Notes: generated from the sequence alone by a model not told the origin. Numbered from the stretch's first letter, positions 34,080-45,140 are shown. The stretch is DNA of 64,000 bases from Tricholoma matsutake (GCA_026075535.2 AP026549.1:3348001-3412000); one strand, 5' to 3'. Numbers and translations: made by a program.

Positions 34080-34802
34080 AAATAAGTAAGTTTCCTATCA
34101 TCTTTTGTTGTTCTTTTTACTACTAACAGTTTTGTTTTATTCTTTTGTAGGTTTAAACTTGATTATTACTTACAATGACTGTGTCAAAGGTAAAACATGA
34201 CACCCAAGCCCAAGCCGCAGTGCACTACGACACCCAAACGATGTCAATAGACTGTTGTTTGGGCATCAGGTAAGTTTTTCTTGTTTTGTTTTTCAACTAA
34301 ACTAATTGTTCTTCATTTCTTAGGTTCTTGATTGCCAAAAACTACAGGTGCCCACACTAAACCCTTGCTGCCCCCCTTCCTCCCTGTCAAATCAGGATGT
34401 GAGGGTCTCATTTATGGCTAAGAGATTGGAGAGGGCCGTTGGGAGACCCAAGGATCAGGATACCCATGAGGTATGCACCATCTCCCTGATGTATGGCTGC
34501 CATGTCACTAACACCCTCCAAACCCCTCAGCCACTAGTAGGCCCACTACCACCATGACCCAACAATGCCCACAGCTGACAATGCACATGCCCCATGCCAG
34601 CGAGCCACTGCTTGCAGGGTGGACAATGATGATGACAATGACAACGAGGACCCACACCCACAAATGACTCAGCACCAACATCCAGCCTCACAAGCCACTG
34701 CTCATGGGGTGGATTGTTGGTGCTTTCTTCAATGACGACAGAGACAATGACGATGACGATAATGACAACAATGGCAACAACAACAGACAGCAATGATGGC
34801 AC
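34080..34802 (+). repeat. Hairpin-intron cassette, block IV (left part)
   Basis: Two intron modules lie at 34086-34151 (GTAAGT...TTTGTAG) and 34271-34324 (CAG|GTAAGT...CTTAG), the second after a hairpin CCCAAACGATG...TGTTGTTTGGGC (34234-34264). Palindromes with cores GAGCCACTGCTTGC (34602) and AAGCCACTGCTC (34692) follow. The block is cut by hAT-like element 2 and resumes at 36275-36420 with a GCTCCAAATGC/G-run hairpin and a CTGCAAGCCTCTGCTCGCAG palindrome. Confidence 0.7.
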
Positions 34803-36274
34803 TAGTGTTTGAAGGTCCGGTTTGGTCCAGTTCCATGACATTTCAAAACTACATACAACTGGACCAAACCGCACAAAACCAGTTTGTTGTGGTCCAACCC
34901 GACCCAACTATTGGTTGTAGCCAGTTCAACCACAACCGGTTGTCTACTGACTGAGGTCGGTCTAAACTGAGCTTATGTAGATAAGATAATACTATTTTAA
35001 GCCTAAATAAAGCCCCTCACAGGCAGGGGCCTGTGAGCGAGCATGTAGGTAGCATAGTAAAAAAACAATATACTCCCTACCTCACAGGATGTGCAAGGGA
35101 AGGGGGCCAGTTAGTAAATGTATCAAATGATTGTGAAAAACCCTCCCACACTTGAAGTGGGAAGGGGTGGTGTTGTCATCCATCTGTCGCCAGTGTCCCT
35201 CATCATCATCGTCCCTCATCTCCTAGCCGCTGCCCTTGCTGGTGTCATTGTTGTTGTTGTTGTTGTAGTCATCATGGTGGCTGTCATCACCACTGTCCTT
35301 GTCCTTGTTGTCAAGCTGTTGCCATCATCCTTGTCATTGCTGGTCATTGTTGTCATGTTGGCCCCATTGGTGATGTGGCCTACGAGCACAGGGCGGAGGC
35401 AGCTGTGTGTCATTAAGACCCATTACCACCCTGCAAGCAGATGCTCGCAGCGGCGGTGTAGGGCGCAGGTGTGGGGTGTTGGTTCAGGCCTCATTGCTAC
35501 CAGTAAGTAAGAACCTGATAAAGACAGTAGGAAAGTTAGTTAGTTGAAAAAAGAAAGAATGTTTGAACTTACCTGGGGCCCATTTTGTTCATTTGGCTCT
35601 ACTCGTTGTTAGCCGCTGTGTTGTTGCTCTGTCATCCACCCTGCGAGCAGGTGCTTGCAGTGGTGGCATATGCGGGTGGACATGGGTGCCATGTTGGTGC
35701 TGTCTCATTGTTACAACATAGTTAGAGCCTAAAAAAGAAAAGAAAAGATTAGTTAGTTGAAAAAAGAATATCAAAAATCATTACCTGGGGCCTAAACGAC
35801 AGCTGTCATCATTTTGGCCCATGCTTGGGAGCACTATCCAATGGGGGAGTGGTAACGACAGTGGTTGTTGATGTTGACATAGTGTGGCAGTGGTAAATGA
35901 AAGTAGCACCACATTTTTGTTTGGGTGCGCAAATATGACTAAATGGTCCATGTGCAGTCTCAGGGTATATAAACCCTTACTTTTCGTGTTCTTTTCTCTT
36001 CGGTATGCCCATTATTATGCTTTATTTTAGTTATTATGAATCTACATTTAATTAAATCACATATAATGTAGTAAATAAATGTATGGACTAGGAGTCAGTT
36101 TGAACCGGTTAGAACCGGGTTCCATCGGTTTAAAATAAATATAAATTCAGTGCAACTGCAACCGATAGGCTAAGGAAATGAGAGCAACCACAACTGCAAA
36201 AAGACCAAACCACAGTTCGGTTTGGTCCGGTTTCAGTTTTTTTCTGGTTCGATGAACTGGACTTTCAAACACTA
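34803..36274. mobile_element. hAT-like element 2 nested in element 1
   Basis: Ends TAGTGTTTGAAGGTCCGGTT and, reversed, TAGTGTTTGAAAGTCCAGTT; subterminal GGTTTGGTCCGGTTT-like repeats. It separates two parts of cassette IV, so it is younger than element 1. The flanks (GATGGCAC, AACAATGC) do not match, so no duplication is claimed. It carries its own cassette in the opposite orientation. Confidence 0.78.
35100..35830 (-). repeat. Hairpin-intron cassette, block V (inside hAT-like element 2)
   Basis: On the minus strand two modules are clear. One has GGGCCCCAG|GTAAGT (about 35583) with AACTAACTAAC (about 35548) and ATCAG (about 35516). The other has a GGCCAAAATG...CGTTTAGGCC hairpin, CAG|GTAATG (about 35786), CAACTAACTAA and TTTTTTAG (about 35733). 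Palindromes CTGCAAGCAGATGCTCGCAG (35431) and CTGCGAGCAGGTGCTTGCAG (35640) follow. Confidence 0.7.
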
Positions 36275-36658
36275 AACAATGCCCCACCTCCTGGCCTCAC
36301 TGTGCTCCCACCTCCACCTGCTCCAAATGCAGGATGGGGGGGGATCATTCTTTATTTCAGCATGTAGCACACCCCCTGCACTGCTGCAAGCCTCTGCTCG
36401 CAGGGTGTGTATGTAGTAATAATTTAATTTAATGTACTCATAACTAGCTACATATCCAGTCCAGACCGGTTAACAACTGGTCTGGACCAGTTACAACCAG
36501 TCCTGCAACTGTTAGGCAACCATGACAGACCAGTTTATACCGGTCCAGTCTGCAGTTGCATAGAAATTTGGAAATACATGAACTGGTCTGGTTTGCAGTT
36601 GTACCCTGAGGTGGGCAAAAAAATGGACCAGACCAGAATTTCAAACACTAGTTACATG

Positions 36659-38142
36659 GAATCATGCCCTGGGAATTATGGTATGGACACAAACCAGATT
36701 ATTCATACATGCGCAAAATAGGTTGTCAGGCATTCATCCTTATCCCTAAGAAAGATAACCCAAAAATATTTGAATGATCAATTCAATGTGTGCTTATCGG
36801 ATATGAACATATTTCCAAAGCTTACTGATGCTATGACCATACCACCCATAAAGTCCACAGCTCCTATCATGTTCACTTCATTGAGAGTCATGAAGGTCAT
36901 ACACTATCAGAACCGGCAAACACACCTGACATAGACTCAGTCAGACCAATATATCTGATAATCGCACCACCTACTGATGATGATGATGACAATGAACCTA
37001 TCACTCCCACAGCTCACCCAGATATACATACAACACCACCTGTAATTGTGCCCCCTCACCGATCATCTCACATTCTGGTGCCAACTGATTGCAATCCAAA
37101 TGGTGGACCTGCTGTCACCTGCACTGAAGCAGCTGTGCAGGAATTCAGGGAGAGTGCAGTTCACATGAAGGAGCTTCATCAGGAACAGAAAGCAGCTAGA
37201 CAGGCTGAAACACGCACCGATCACCCTGAAGAACTTGCCACCGGCAATAATATTGCTAATGATCTCTGCCACACATCTGGGAACCTCAATCTTGGTGATC
37301 AAACACATGAGCTTCTTGCCCTGATCTTGGAAATGACTGATCTTGATCCAGAATCACTTCAATTTGAAGACAAACCCCAAACGTGGGATGAGGCAAAGGC
37401 GTCGGCTGATGCAATTAGATGGGAAGCTGGGTATTGTGACAAACTAAAATCATTGAAAGAAATGGGGGTCTACAAGCTCATCCCTGGCTCTTAGGTTCCT
37501 CTTGGGAAACACATCCAAAAGGGGAAACCCGTTTTTCACATTAAGCATGATGAAGAAGGAAAAGTGGTTAGATGGAAAGTATGTCTTGTCTTTAAAGGTT
37601 TTGAACAAATTTATGGCAAGGACTACACTAAAACCACCTCACCTACTGCACACATGGAATCATGGAGAATTCTTTCACACATTGCAGCCTCTCTAGGTTG
37701 GGACGCACAACAAATCAATGGGAAGACTGCTTTCTTGTATGGCCTACTACCTGAGGATGAGGTACAGTACATGCAACAGCCCATTGGATTTGAAGAGCCT
37801 GGGAAAGAAGACTGGATATGGCAACTTCAGTGTGGCCTGTATGGTATGAAACAAAGTGGCCACATCTGGAACCAGACTCTCAATGCCCAGATGATTGAAT
37901 GGGGGTTTACGTGCCTGGCCTGCAAGTCATGCATTTATTACTGCAAAATTGATACTGGCATCATTATTTCAGCCATCCATGTTGACAACTATCTCTCCAT
38001 TGCTGACTCAAAGAAGGAAAATGAACAATTCACAGCCCAGATGCGTAAGGTTTGGACGATCTCTGAACTGGCTACTGCACAATTTATTATGGGTATTGCT
38101 ATACCCTGGGACAGGATCACACAAACTGTTTCACTTTCCTAG
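36659..38142 (+). pseudogene. Copia integrase C-terminus, linker and reverse transcriptase
   Basis: After the hAT insertion the frame gives YSYMRKIGCQAFILIPKKD and, after stops, HKVHSSYHVHFIES. The 37048-37494 frame is the linker into RT. RT proper (37564-38142) has VVRWKVCLVFKGFEQ, TSPTAHMESWRILSHIAA, QINGKTAFLYGLLPEDEV, MQQPIGFEEPG and LYGMKQSGHIWN. The catalytic box reads HVDN (about 37978) in place of YVDD, which would abolish activity. Confidence 0.88.
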
Positions 38143-38941
38143 ACTGCCCTTATTGACAAAATCATCGAACAGTTTGATCAGAGAGATGCGCACCTGGTAT
38201 CAGCCCCCCTCAAACTTGGTTGTAAATTTCATCGTGTTAATCCGCAATCCACTACTCCCAAAGATTGACTACAGCTTGACAAACTACCCTACCGATCCCT
38301 CATTGGCTGCCTACTTTATCTGGTGATCTCCACTTGGCCGGACATTTCTTACACCATCCAACAACTTCCCAATATCTTGACTCCTATTCCTTCAAACACT
38401 GGGGTGCAGCAATCAGGCTTGTCCACTACCTCAAGGGGACCAGAGACCTTAAACTGCACCTCGAGGGTAATTTCCCTATTATGCTTCATGCCTGCAGTGA
38501 TTCTGATTGGGCTAAATGCCTTGATACCTGTCGCAGTGTTGGGGGTTACATTTGTTCCCTTGGTTCCGGTGCTGTGTCATGGACCACACACAAACAGAAG
38601 GTTGTCACTGCTTCCTCTTGTGAGGCAGAATATATGGCAGTGTTTGAGATGGTGAAAGAGTGTATTTGGCTGCGAACCCTACTGGACTCTATTCATCATA
38701 ACCAAACTACTCCTACCATCATATCATGCGACAACACCGCAACCAAAACCCTTTCTGAGGATGCTCTCCTCTGCTCCCAAGTCAAACAAGTGGATATCAA
38801 GTACCACTTCCTTCATGAATGCATCCAATCTTATGACTTGCATCTCACATACATCAATACATGAGAGAACATTGCTGACATGTTCACAAAAGCCTTGGAT
38901 GTTAAACAATTCACTTACCTTTGGGACTCCCTTGGATTATG
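38143..38941 (+). pseudogene. Copia RNase H
   Basis: Frame 38334-38864 contains GTRDLKLHLEG, HACSDSDWAKCLDTCRSVGG, SWTTHKQKVVTASSCEAEYM and CDNTATKTLSED ... VDIKYHFLHECI, the usual copia RNase H signature with its acidic residues. A TGA at 38862 replaces the Arg expected before ENIADMFTKAL, and pol ends at 38941. Confidence 0.9.
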
Positions 38942-38977
38942 ATAATACAATTCCATGCAAGGAGGAGTATTCATAGT

Positions 38978-38986
38978 GAGGAGGAG
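38978..38986 (+). promoter_or_regulatory. Polypurine tract of the copia element
   Basis: GAGGAGGAG (from 38978) lies immediately before the 3' LTR start TGTTGAG. Confidence 0.7.
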
Positions 38987-39336
38987 TGTTGAGAGACACA
39001 CTGTGAATGGTGCATTACCCAATGTGGAAGAGTCAGCTGTGCCGATTGATGCGTGCACTATCTTCTTTGTTATGCATGTGACAAACACACTTAGGTTACC
39101 TTTCTTATCTCTTCTCTTTGTCCATCTCAATGTATATATACCAGTAGACAGACAGTCTGCCACCTCAGTCTCTAATACAAGGACTGAGGTGAGTACAATC
39201 TTAGGTTTGACATTATTATGTCTTGCTAACTGTACCTTAGTTTAATCTTGTTCACACTAGGTACAGTATAACCAAATATAGTCTCTAATACAAGGACTGA
39301 GTTAGATCTTGTTTACACTAGGATCAATTCTCTACA
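38987..39336 (+). repeat. 3' LTR of the copia element
   Basis: 350 bp matching 30882-31237, followed by the target duplication GATAA. Confidence 0.93.
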
Positions 39337-39613
39337 GATAATGGCTTTCATATGTTAATAAGAGGTATTAATATGTGATATTAATAGTAAATACAATAGT
39401 TATCAACACTTTTCAAATGAATTTTGCTAACATTTTGCTCTAAATATGTTGATTTTGTGCCAAACCCTTGTACCCTTGACAAACCCTCCCATACCCTTGG
39501 CAACCCTTATATGTTTCCATATCCTTACCCCTAAGGGTAGGGTGTTCAGGGGTAGGGGTAAGGGTATGAGATTTGACACCCAGGGGTAACCCCTGCCTTG
39601 CCCTAATGATGCT

Positions 39614-40772
39614 CACTCAGCCTTAGCCCTTGACACTTGTGCCCACTCAAGGGGGCACTGGCCCAATAATCCCAGATGGGGTCCTGGTTAGTTAGTCCAG
39701 CCTATGGCTGCTGAATTTTTTTTGGGCACCCAATGATTTTGGTGAAAAAAAATGAACCTAGAGTGCAATTTAAGCACTGTAGGATCCTGAAATATCACTG
39801 GTCAGTAGAATTTGAGTATTTAATCTAAATAATGAACCATTTTCCTTGAATTTTTCAAAGAAAAAAATACCACATTTGGGGTTAGGGTACTTTGCCATAA
39901 TGCCATTCACTCAATGCAACACGACCTCACTGCTAAAATGAATTCTATACCACAGGTATGTGTTCATTATATTCTTACAGGAATGCCCTATTACTAATTC
40001 TGAGAATATCCAGCCAGTCCTCAATACTGGGGGATAGGCTGAATGTCCCGATTGCATACATTGTGGCATGATTGGGCTTGCAAACCTGGAAAAGCGACAC
40101 CGCAGAACAAAGATCTGCCTGGAAACAAAGGGAAAATGATACAAGAATGCACAAGCAAAGAAAAATGGATCTTCAGTGTCTGAAACTTGAACAGGCACTG
40201 GCGAGATGGGTTTGCAAGGCTTGCAAAGCATCTGGGGAGGTGCGGGCAATGATATCATAGTATTACTATATTTGGAAATGTGCCTGATTACATAGTTAGT
40301 CAGTTCAGCTCAACTGGCCTTAAAAAAAAATTGACACCACATGTTTTTTTCCAATGCTGGTGCCCCCTTGTTCCCTCTTGAAGAATGCTTACTTGCAACC
40401 TTACTTGAGTACTTGGCTGAGTGAGTCAGTAGATGCATTATGCTACTCCAATAAGGTTTGTAGAATGTATGTGAACAGATCATGACTGCAATTTAGGTCA
40501 AGGAGACTGTTTCACAATAATTTAGTAAAATTAGCAAATTGGTTGACATCAAATTAGTAAGCACAACATACCATATATGGGAGTAACATACCCAATATGG
40601 CAGGAGGGGGCTTAAAAAAAACTGAGTGGATATATGAATTTCAGCTTGGCTCCCGCAAAATGTCCAGAGTACAATTCCCCAGCTCCAACAGGGTACCCAT
40701 AGAGAGAGGCTCATCACATGAGCAGCCTTGGAATGCTCAACTGAACTTGAAGGATTACTTAGAAGACAGAAG
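39614..40772. other. Interval between MITE and 14-bp-repeat element
   Basis: No recognised gene. GGTTAGTTAGTCCAGCC at 39686 recurs at 40908, so other repeat fragments are present. Short frames at 40072-40260 and 40597-40809 (plus) have mixed composition but no known motif. Confidence 0.35.
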
Positions 40773-40786
40773 TTGGACAGAAGCAA

Positions 40787-41949
40787 GGGTATGTCAGAAA
40801 AATAATTAAGCATACCGGGTTGAATTATTTTTTCTATGATCGCAATATGTTAATTGGGTGACAGGGCCAAGGGTATGTCATGTGTTGAATCTACTATATA
40901 GGGATGGTTAGTTAGTCCAGCCATCAGCTGGTTAATTTTTTTTTGGAATATCATGTGATGTTGAACCCAGGAGGAGACGATGGGAAATTGTTAGGTACAA
41001 TCATCCCCCATTGGGCAAAAAGATACCAGCAAGCCAAAAACAAGTGGGTGGTGTTGGGTTATATAATCTGCCACAGCTTAATCAGTGCTCAACAGACCAT
41101 AGTTTGCACACACACACACAAGTGATGTGATAGTTGTAGCAATCTGTGTCTGGTTATATGGTATCCTTGTTCTGTTGAACCTTATAAGACCTCATAGCTC
41201 AGTTGGTCAGAGCATCTGGTATATGTCCAGGAGGGCCTGGGTTCAATCCCCAGTCTGGTCATCTTTTCTGCATTCCTACAGGTGGCATGTCAACATGCAA
41301 AAACAGATGCTTGGATAAGATCAACCTTATGATGGGTATTAGAAGCCCATAGTTCATGTTTGATATTATGGCAAGTTGTGAAATAACTTATATACTGAGG
41401 ATTGACATTGTAATAGGAATACTGATGACGATGAGAACAGGGAGGAGATATCAGATTTGGAGACTCCCAGCCAGTCTGATTGCAGTTGACATGAGATTGG
41501 TGACCTGATCAGCAGTGAAGAAAGCAGTGAGAGTGGGCATGAAGGAAGTGGAGAGGAGGAAGGTGGCAATGTACTAGCAATACCACCATATTCAAGTTCA
41601 ACCATGGCTCCTACAGAACATCAGCTCCCTCCAAATCAGTAAATTGGGTGTTGGTATCTACCAGTACAGACTGGTACAGACTGGTACTGATTGGGTACAG
41701 ATCACTCGGCTAACTAGCTACAATCCATTTCTCTGATGTCTATCTGGAAACAACCCCGCAATGGTGGGCCCTCCAACTCCTTTGCCTATGCCTTCTGTAA
41801 TGTTCAATGCTTCAATGGACAACCAATAGAGGTCCGATTTAGCTCCTTCCCAATACAGTAATTAGTTCCCACACCTAGTTGGTTAGTCCCAACCGCAACA
41901 CCCTAAAAAAATTCGACCCGGTATGCTTAATTATTTTTCTGACATACCC
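40787..41949. mobile_element. TIR element with 14-bp flanking direct repeats and a tRNA-like core
   Basis: Ends GGGTATGTCAGAAAAATAAT and the exact reverse complement on the right; the inverted repeat continues through TAAGCATACCGGGT for about 45 bp with few mismatches. The flanks TTGGACAGAAGCAA (40773-40786) and TTGGACAGAAGGAA (41950-41963) match at 13 of 14 positions. Such a long duplication is unlike hAT (8) or mariner (2) and longer than usual for Mutator (9-11). It contains a tRNA-like sequence and no ORF of note. Confidence 0.75.
41188..41260 (+). ncRNA. tRNA-like sequence with full cloverleaf spacing
   Basis: The 73 bases divide as 7-2-4-9-4-1-5-7-5-5-5-7-5-7. D-stem GCTC/GAGC, anticodon stem TCTGG/CCAGG, and T-arm CTGGG-TTCAATC-CCCAG all pair. 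A box TAGCTCAGTTGG and B box GGTTCAATCCC are good, and TTTT follows at 41264. Two acceptor pairs fail (T-T, C-C), and loop position 33 is A instead of U with TAT at 34-36. It is best seen as a tRNA-derived element core. Confidence 0.55.
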
Positions 41950-42164
41950 TTGGACAGAAGGAAAGATAATCATAGAAGTGTAGTAAGTATAGGTACAATG
42001 AGCACTTCACTTATTGTCTGCCAAGCAAGACAGTTTCTGCATGACTGGTTGCGACAAGAGTAACAACTATATTGACTGGATAGTCAGTACAACTGATGAA
42101 CAAGTTTGGGTAATTACAGGGCACTTCAGTGGCTCCATCAATCCCTTTTCCTTTACACCAATGA

Positions 42165-42400
42165 GCTCTACCAAGGCCGACTACATATGGTTGAGCCAAT
42201 ATCACCAACCTTAATATTGGAAAAGACAATTTTAGCATTGGGGAACTGGCTCTCGATATCTCCCGGGACACCAGAAGTAGTCGCACAGGTGCCATGCGCA
42301 ACACCTGGTTGAGATATGCTTGCATTGGATGGGTAGTTGCTGTTGAGACAGAGCATGTGGGCCCCAGAGTCCGTAACGTCATTCCGATTGCTTGCCGCAA
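42165..42400 (-). pseudogene. GH7 cellobiohydrolase-like fragment (catalytic-domain C-terminus)
   Basis: The minus frame reads [20 protein letters not shown], then [20 protein letters not shown] and [16 protein letters not shown]. This is the last part of a glycoside hydrolase family 7 catalytic domain, including the GTC...TTSGVP and FSNIKxGxIGST motifs. GH7 enzymes are secreted cellulases. Upstream domains, catalytic residues and a signal peptide are absent, so only about 65 residues remain. It abuts a WD40 fragment. Confidence 0.78.
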
Positions 42401-42454
42401 CACACCACCGACCCCTCAAACACCATCTGCCACACACCAATGACCCCAGTCAAC

Positions 42455-42690
42455 AGATCGCACACCACTGACCCCATCACGCACATCCCACATCTTGAGG
42501 TCCCCATCCGATCCACTGAGCATCATGCTGAAAACACGGTATTGCCTCCGGTATGCGCAGCAAGCATATGCTGCAACCCACCTGAGTCTGGATCCCATAC
42601 GCATAATGTAACATTGGTGGAGGCAGAGGCAGAGACGAGATACGAAGGTGAGAGGTCCAGGAGGCCGACGGGGGAAGTGTGATCTGTTAG
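42455..42690 (-). pseudogene. WD40-repeat fragment
   Basis: Minus frames give VWDPDSGGLQHMLAAHTGG, then after a one-base frame change LSGSDGDLKMWDVRDG. The GH and WD signatures fit one and a half WD40 blades. It has the same strand as the GH7 fragment and sits directly upstream. A fragment only. Confidence 0.6.
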
Positions 42691-42724
42691 TGTATATTGA
42701 CATATGCCTGTCTAGAGATTCCAC

Positions 42725-43309
42725 ACACAGACAGTGCAGTCCATTGAGCCAGAATAAGCTTGATTGCGGGTAGAATCCAGAACCGGGAGACGGGAGTTTT
42801 AAAAGTGGTTTGTATGTAAGGGGAGCTGATGTACAGTGGCCAACAAAACTGTTCCAATGTTTTCAAACTTTTAATAAGTGTACTTGAATAAAATGAAATA
42901 AATTGTCATAAAATCTGAGAAAATTATGGAATATACCTTAACATCCTATCTGATCACCTGCATAGCCACAAGATCATGTGACACTATTTAATAGGTAAGT
43001 TTCTGTAACTGTGTCCAATTAAATTTGAATTAATACCCACACCGGCTGTCTTTCAGGTGGCAGGACTTGTAAGGGCGAGACATAGAGCTCTAGAGAGTGA
43101 GCGGCTGATATACTAAGTAGTATGAAACAGAGCTGAGGGCGCGCCAAGTTGAATAAACCAGAATGTGAGAAATGACTTATAGTACTTGTTCTTGTTGGGC
43201 CATGGCTGCGCCTGGCATCTACAAGTCCTCAATCATCTTCTTTATTATGTACTACTCAGACATGAGAAAAGCCCAAAAATGCAAATGCAAAATTTTTGTA
43301 TGTTCAGTA
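42725..43309. other. Interval without a recognised gene
   Basis: Contains TACAGTGGCCAACAAAACTG (42833), which resembles a Tc1-type terminus, but no inverted partner was found. The 31 bases from 43155 recur at 50937-50967 next to a tandem duplication. Confidence 0.35.
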
Positions 43310-43627
43310 GGAATAAGGAGGTCTTTACACTCACCTTTCCTAGTGGACTCCAACTGGAGTCCACTGGGACTGGTCACCAGCCAACTGCCTGCAAAGTTGC
43401 CAGTCCAGTCCCAGTCCAGTCCGACTGGACTCTGAGTGGAATCCACTCAAACACTGGATTCCACTCGGACTGGTCCAGTGGAGTCCAGTGGAGTCCAGTG
43501 GAGTCCAGTTGGAGTCCGGTTGGAGTCTGAGTGGAGTCCGAGTGGAGTCCGAGTGGAGTCCAGTTGGAGTCTGGTTGGAGTCCACTGGGAGTCCAGTTGG
43601 ATTCCGCTGAAAAAGTGTGTAAGAAAA

Positions 43628-43701
43628 GGAATCAAACCCAGATCCCTGTAAGTTGCTTATGTAATCAATCATAATGCACAATATAACCATTACACCACAG
43701 T
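43628..43701 (-). ncRNA. tRNA-like module near the left end of element B, pointing outward
   Basis: On the minus strand the A-box-like TGGTGTAATGGTTA is followed by a B-box-like GGGTTTGATTCC. It is oriented toward the left end of the element, opposite to the module at the right end. Confidence 0.5.
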
Positions 43702-43789
43702 ACCTTGTGTAAGGCATCATCTACTTGCATTAGGTACCATGATGTGGCTGTGTATGACAAAGCATATTGCCGTGTCATCAAATGTGCCA

Positions 43790-45030
43790 GCTCATCACTC
43801 ACCACCACCACCACCACCACCATCGATGCCACCTCCCTCCCTCCTCTCTCTACCACCACCACCACTGCATGGACACCCACTGCCACCACTCCCACACCCA
43901 ATCCGCCATCACCACCACCCACAAACAAGCTGAATGGATGGAACATGGGCCCAAACAATGCAGATCGCATTGTTTGGGCCCCAGGTAAGTTTTTTTTTGT
44001 TTGCTTTTTGTTTTTATAAACTAACTAACCAGTTTCTTTAGTTTTCTAGGTTATAATCTACTGGTAACGATCTTACCACCCACAAACAAGCCGACTGGAT
44101 GGAATGCAGACCCAAACAACGCAGATCACATTGTTTGGGCCCTACATAAGTTTCTTTTGTTTGCTTTTTGTTTTTATAAACTAACTAACTCGTTTCTTTT
44201 GTTTTGTAGGTTCTACTCTACTGGTAATGACCGACAGCCGGATGCAAGACAACCCCACACACCCACCCCATGCCTGTGAGCCCCTGCTCGTAGGGTGGAT
44301 CATGAGTGTCACCAGGACCCCCAGAATGCAAAGCAATGGGGCCAACGACACACCACCCGCCTCCAGCCCCTTGAGCAACTGCTCGGGGGGTGGATCACGG
44401 GTGGAATGGAGGTGACGACAGTGAATGATGACAGGGCAACACCGATGCCAACATGGAATGACGGGGATCAACCCAGACCCAACGACACCCATGCCAGCCC
44501 CCTCCTCCCCATCCAAACAGGATGTGAGGGTGTCGATAAAGGGTAGGAGACAGCAGAGGGGTACTGGGAGACCTGTGGAGCAGGATACCCACCTGGTAAG
44601 CACCCACCTACCCCCTCCCTTGCATGCCACATCACTGACCCCTCCCCCCAACCCCTCCAAACTAGGAGACCCACAAAACCGACAACACACCCACCCCACG
44701 CCGACGAGCACCTGCTCATCGGGTGGATGGCGGGTAGACCAGGGCTACAACGACCACGGCACCCATCCCCATGCCTACAAGCCTCTGCTCATAGGGTGGA
44801 TGATGGGTGCAGCTTGCTATGGCGACAGACACATGTGAGGAGGGGTGGGCGATGACACCCACCCCAGACCGCATCCCCCAACCCCCCCTCCCCCGCATTT
44901 TGCATGGGGAGGGGTCTTTATTATTTTTAATTTATCTCTGCCCCCCCCTCTTGCAAGATGCGAGAGGGGTTTTTTTTGTTTTTTTTTGTTTATTATTATA
45001 TTATACCCACTCCCTCGTGTCCTACATGAG
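43790..45030 (+). repeat. Hairpin-intron cassette, block VI (inside element B)
   Basis: The best-preserved block. Hairpin GGCCCAAACAATG/CATTGTTTGGGCC (43948-43980), CAG|GTAAGT (43983), AACTAACTAAC (44021) and TTCTAG|GTT (44048) form module 1. Module 2 repeats this at 44110-44210 with ATAAGT at the donor. Both acceptors are followed by CTACTGGTAA. Palindromes with cores GAGCCCCTGCTC, GAGCAACTGCTC, GAGCACCTGCTC and AAGCCTCTGCTC lie at 44279, 44374, 44706 and 44780. C-run/G-run hairpins with T-runs end it (44885-44990). Confidence 0.75.
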
Positions 45031-45140
45031 GGATGTGGTTAATTAAAAATTTTTGATCTTAGTTGTTTGAAAAATGCCTCCTCAAAGAATATGAAAAGTT
45101 GAGTCATAAATAAACCTTATATTGATCCCTAATAAATCTC

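Larger units (their letters stand above)
33646..36650. mobile_element. hAT-like element 1 (TAGTGTTTGAA family), 3005 bp
   Basis: Ends TAGTGTTTGAAAGTCTGGT and, reversed, TAGTGTTTGAAATTCTGGT. Flanking octamers ATTACATG (33638-33645) and GTTACATG (36651-36658) differ at one base. Removing it restores the copia frame (TRSLH-GIMPWELWYGHKP). Subterminal regions carry many GGTC/GACC and CCGGTT/AACCGG motifs. It contains a cassette and the nested hAT-like element 2. Confidence 0.9.
30882..39336 (+). mobile_element. Ty1/copia retrotransposon, complete ends, degenerate coding
   Basis: 8455 bp. LTRs begin TGTTGAGAGACACAC and end GATCAATTCTCTACA. The 5-bp duplication GATAA flanks the element (30877-30881, 39337-39341), and the empty site is preserved at 17180-17667. 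Order is gag, protease, integrase, RT, RNase H, as in copia. Two hAT-like elements interrupt the integrase-RT interval at 33646-36650. Confidence 0.95.
30655..39605. mobile_element. hAT-like MITE (TAAGGCAAGG family), copy 2, split by a copia element
   Basis: The left part (30655-30881) and right part (39342-39605) together match the 488-bp element at 17180-17667. A perfect 8-bp duplication ATGATGCT flanks it (30647-30654, 39606-39613). Where the uninterrupted copy reads CAACATGATAATGGC, this one is broken by a full copia element, leaving GATAA on both sides. Confidence 0.93.

Noticed and set aside
34795..36282. 8-bp duplication around hAT-like element 2
   Set aside because: Flanks GATGGCAC and AACAATGC do not match; the nesting is instead supported by the split cassette.
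41188..41260. A functional tRNA-Ile(UAU) gene
   Set aside because: Loop position 33 is A rather than U, two acceptor pairs fail, and it lies inside a TIR element. Called tRNA-like only.
42165..42760. Helitron as the vehicle of the GH7/WD40 fragments
   Set aside because: I could not identify a CTRR end with a 3' hairpin or a 5' TC start at matching AT targets.
42833..42853. Tc1-like terminus CAGTGGCCAACAAAACTG
   Set aside because: No inverted partner or TA-flanked end was found in the window; likely chance or a lone remnant.
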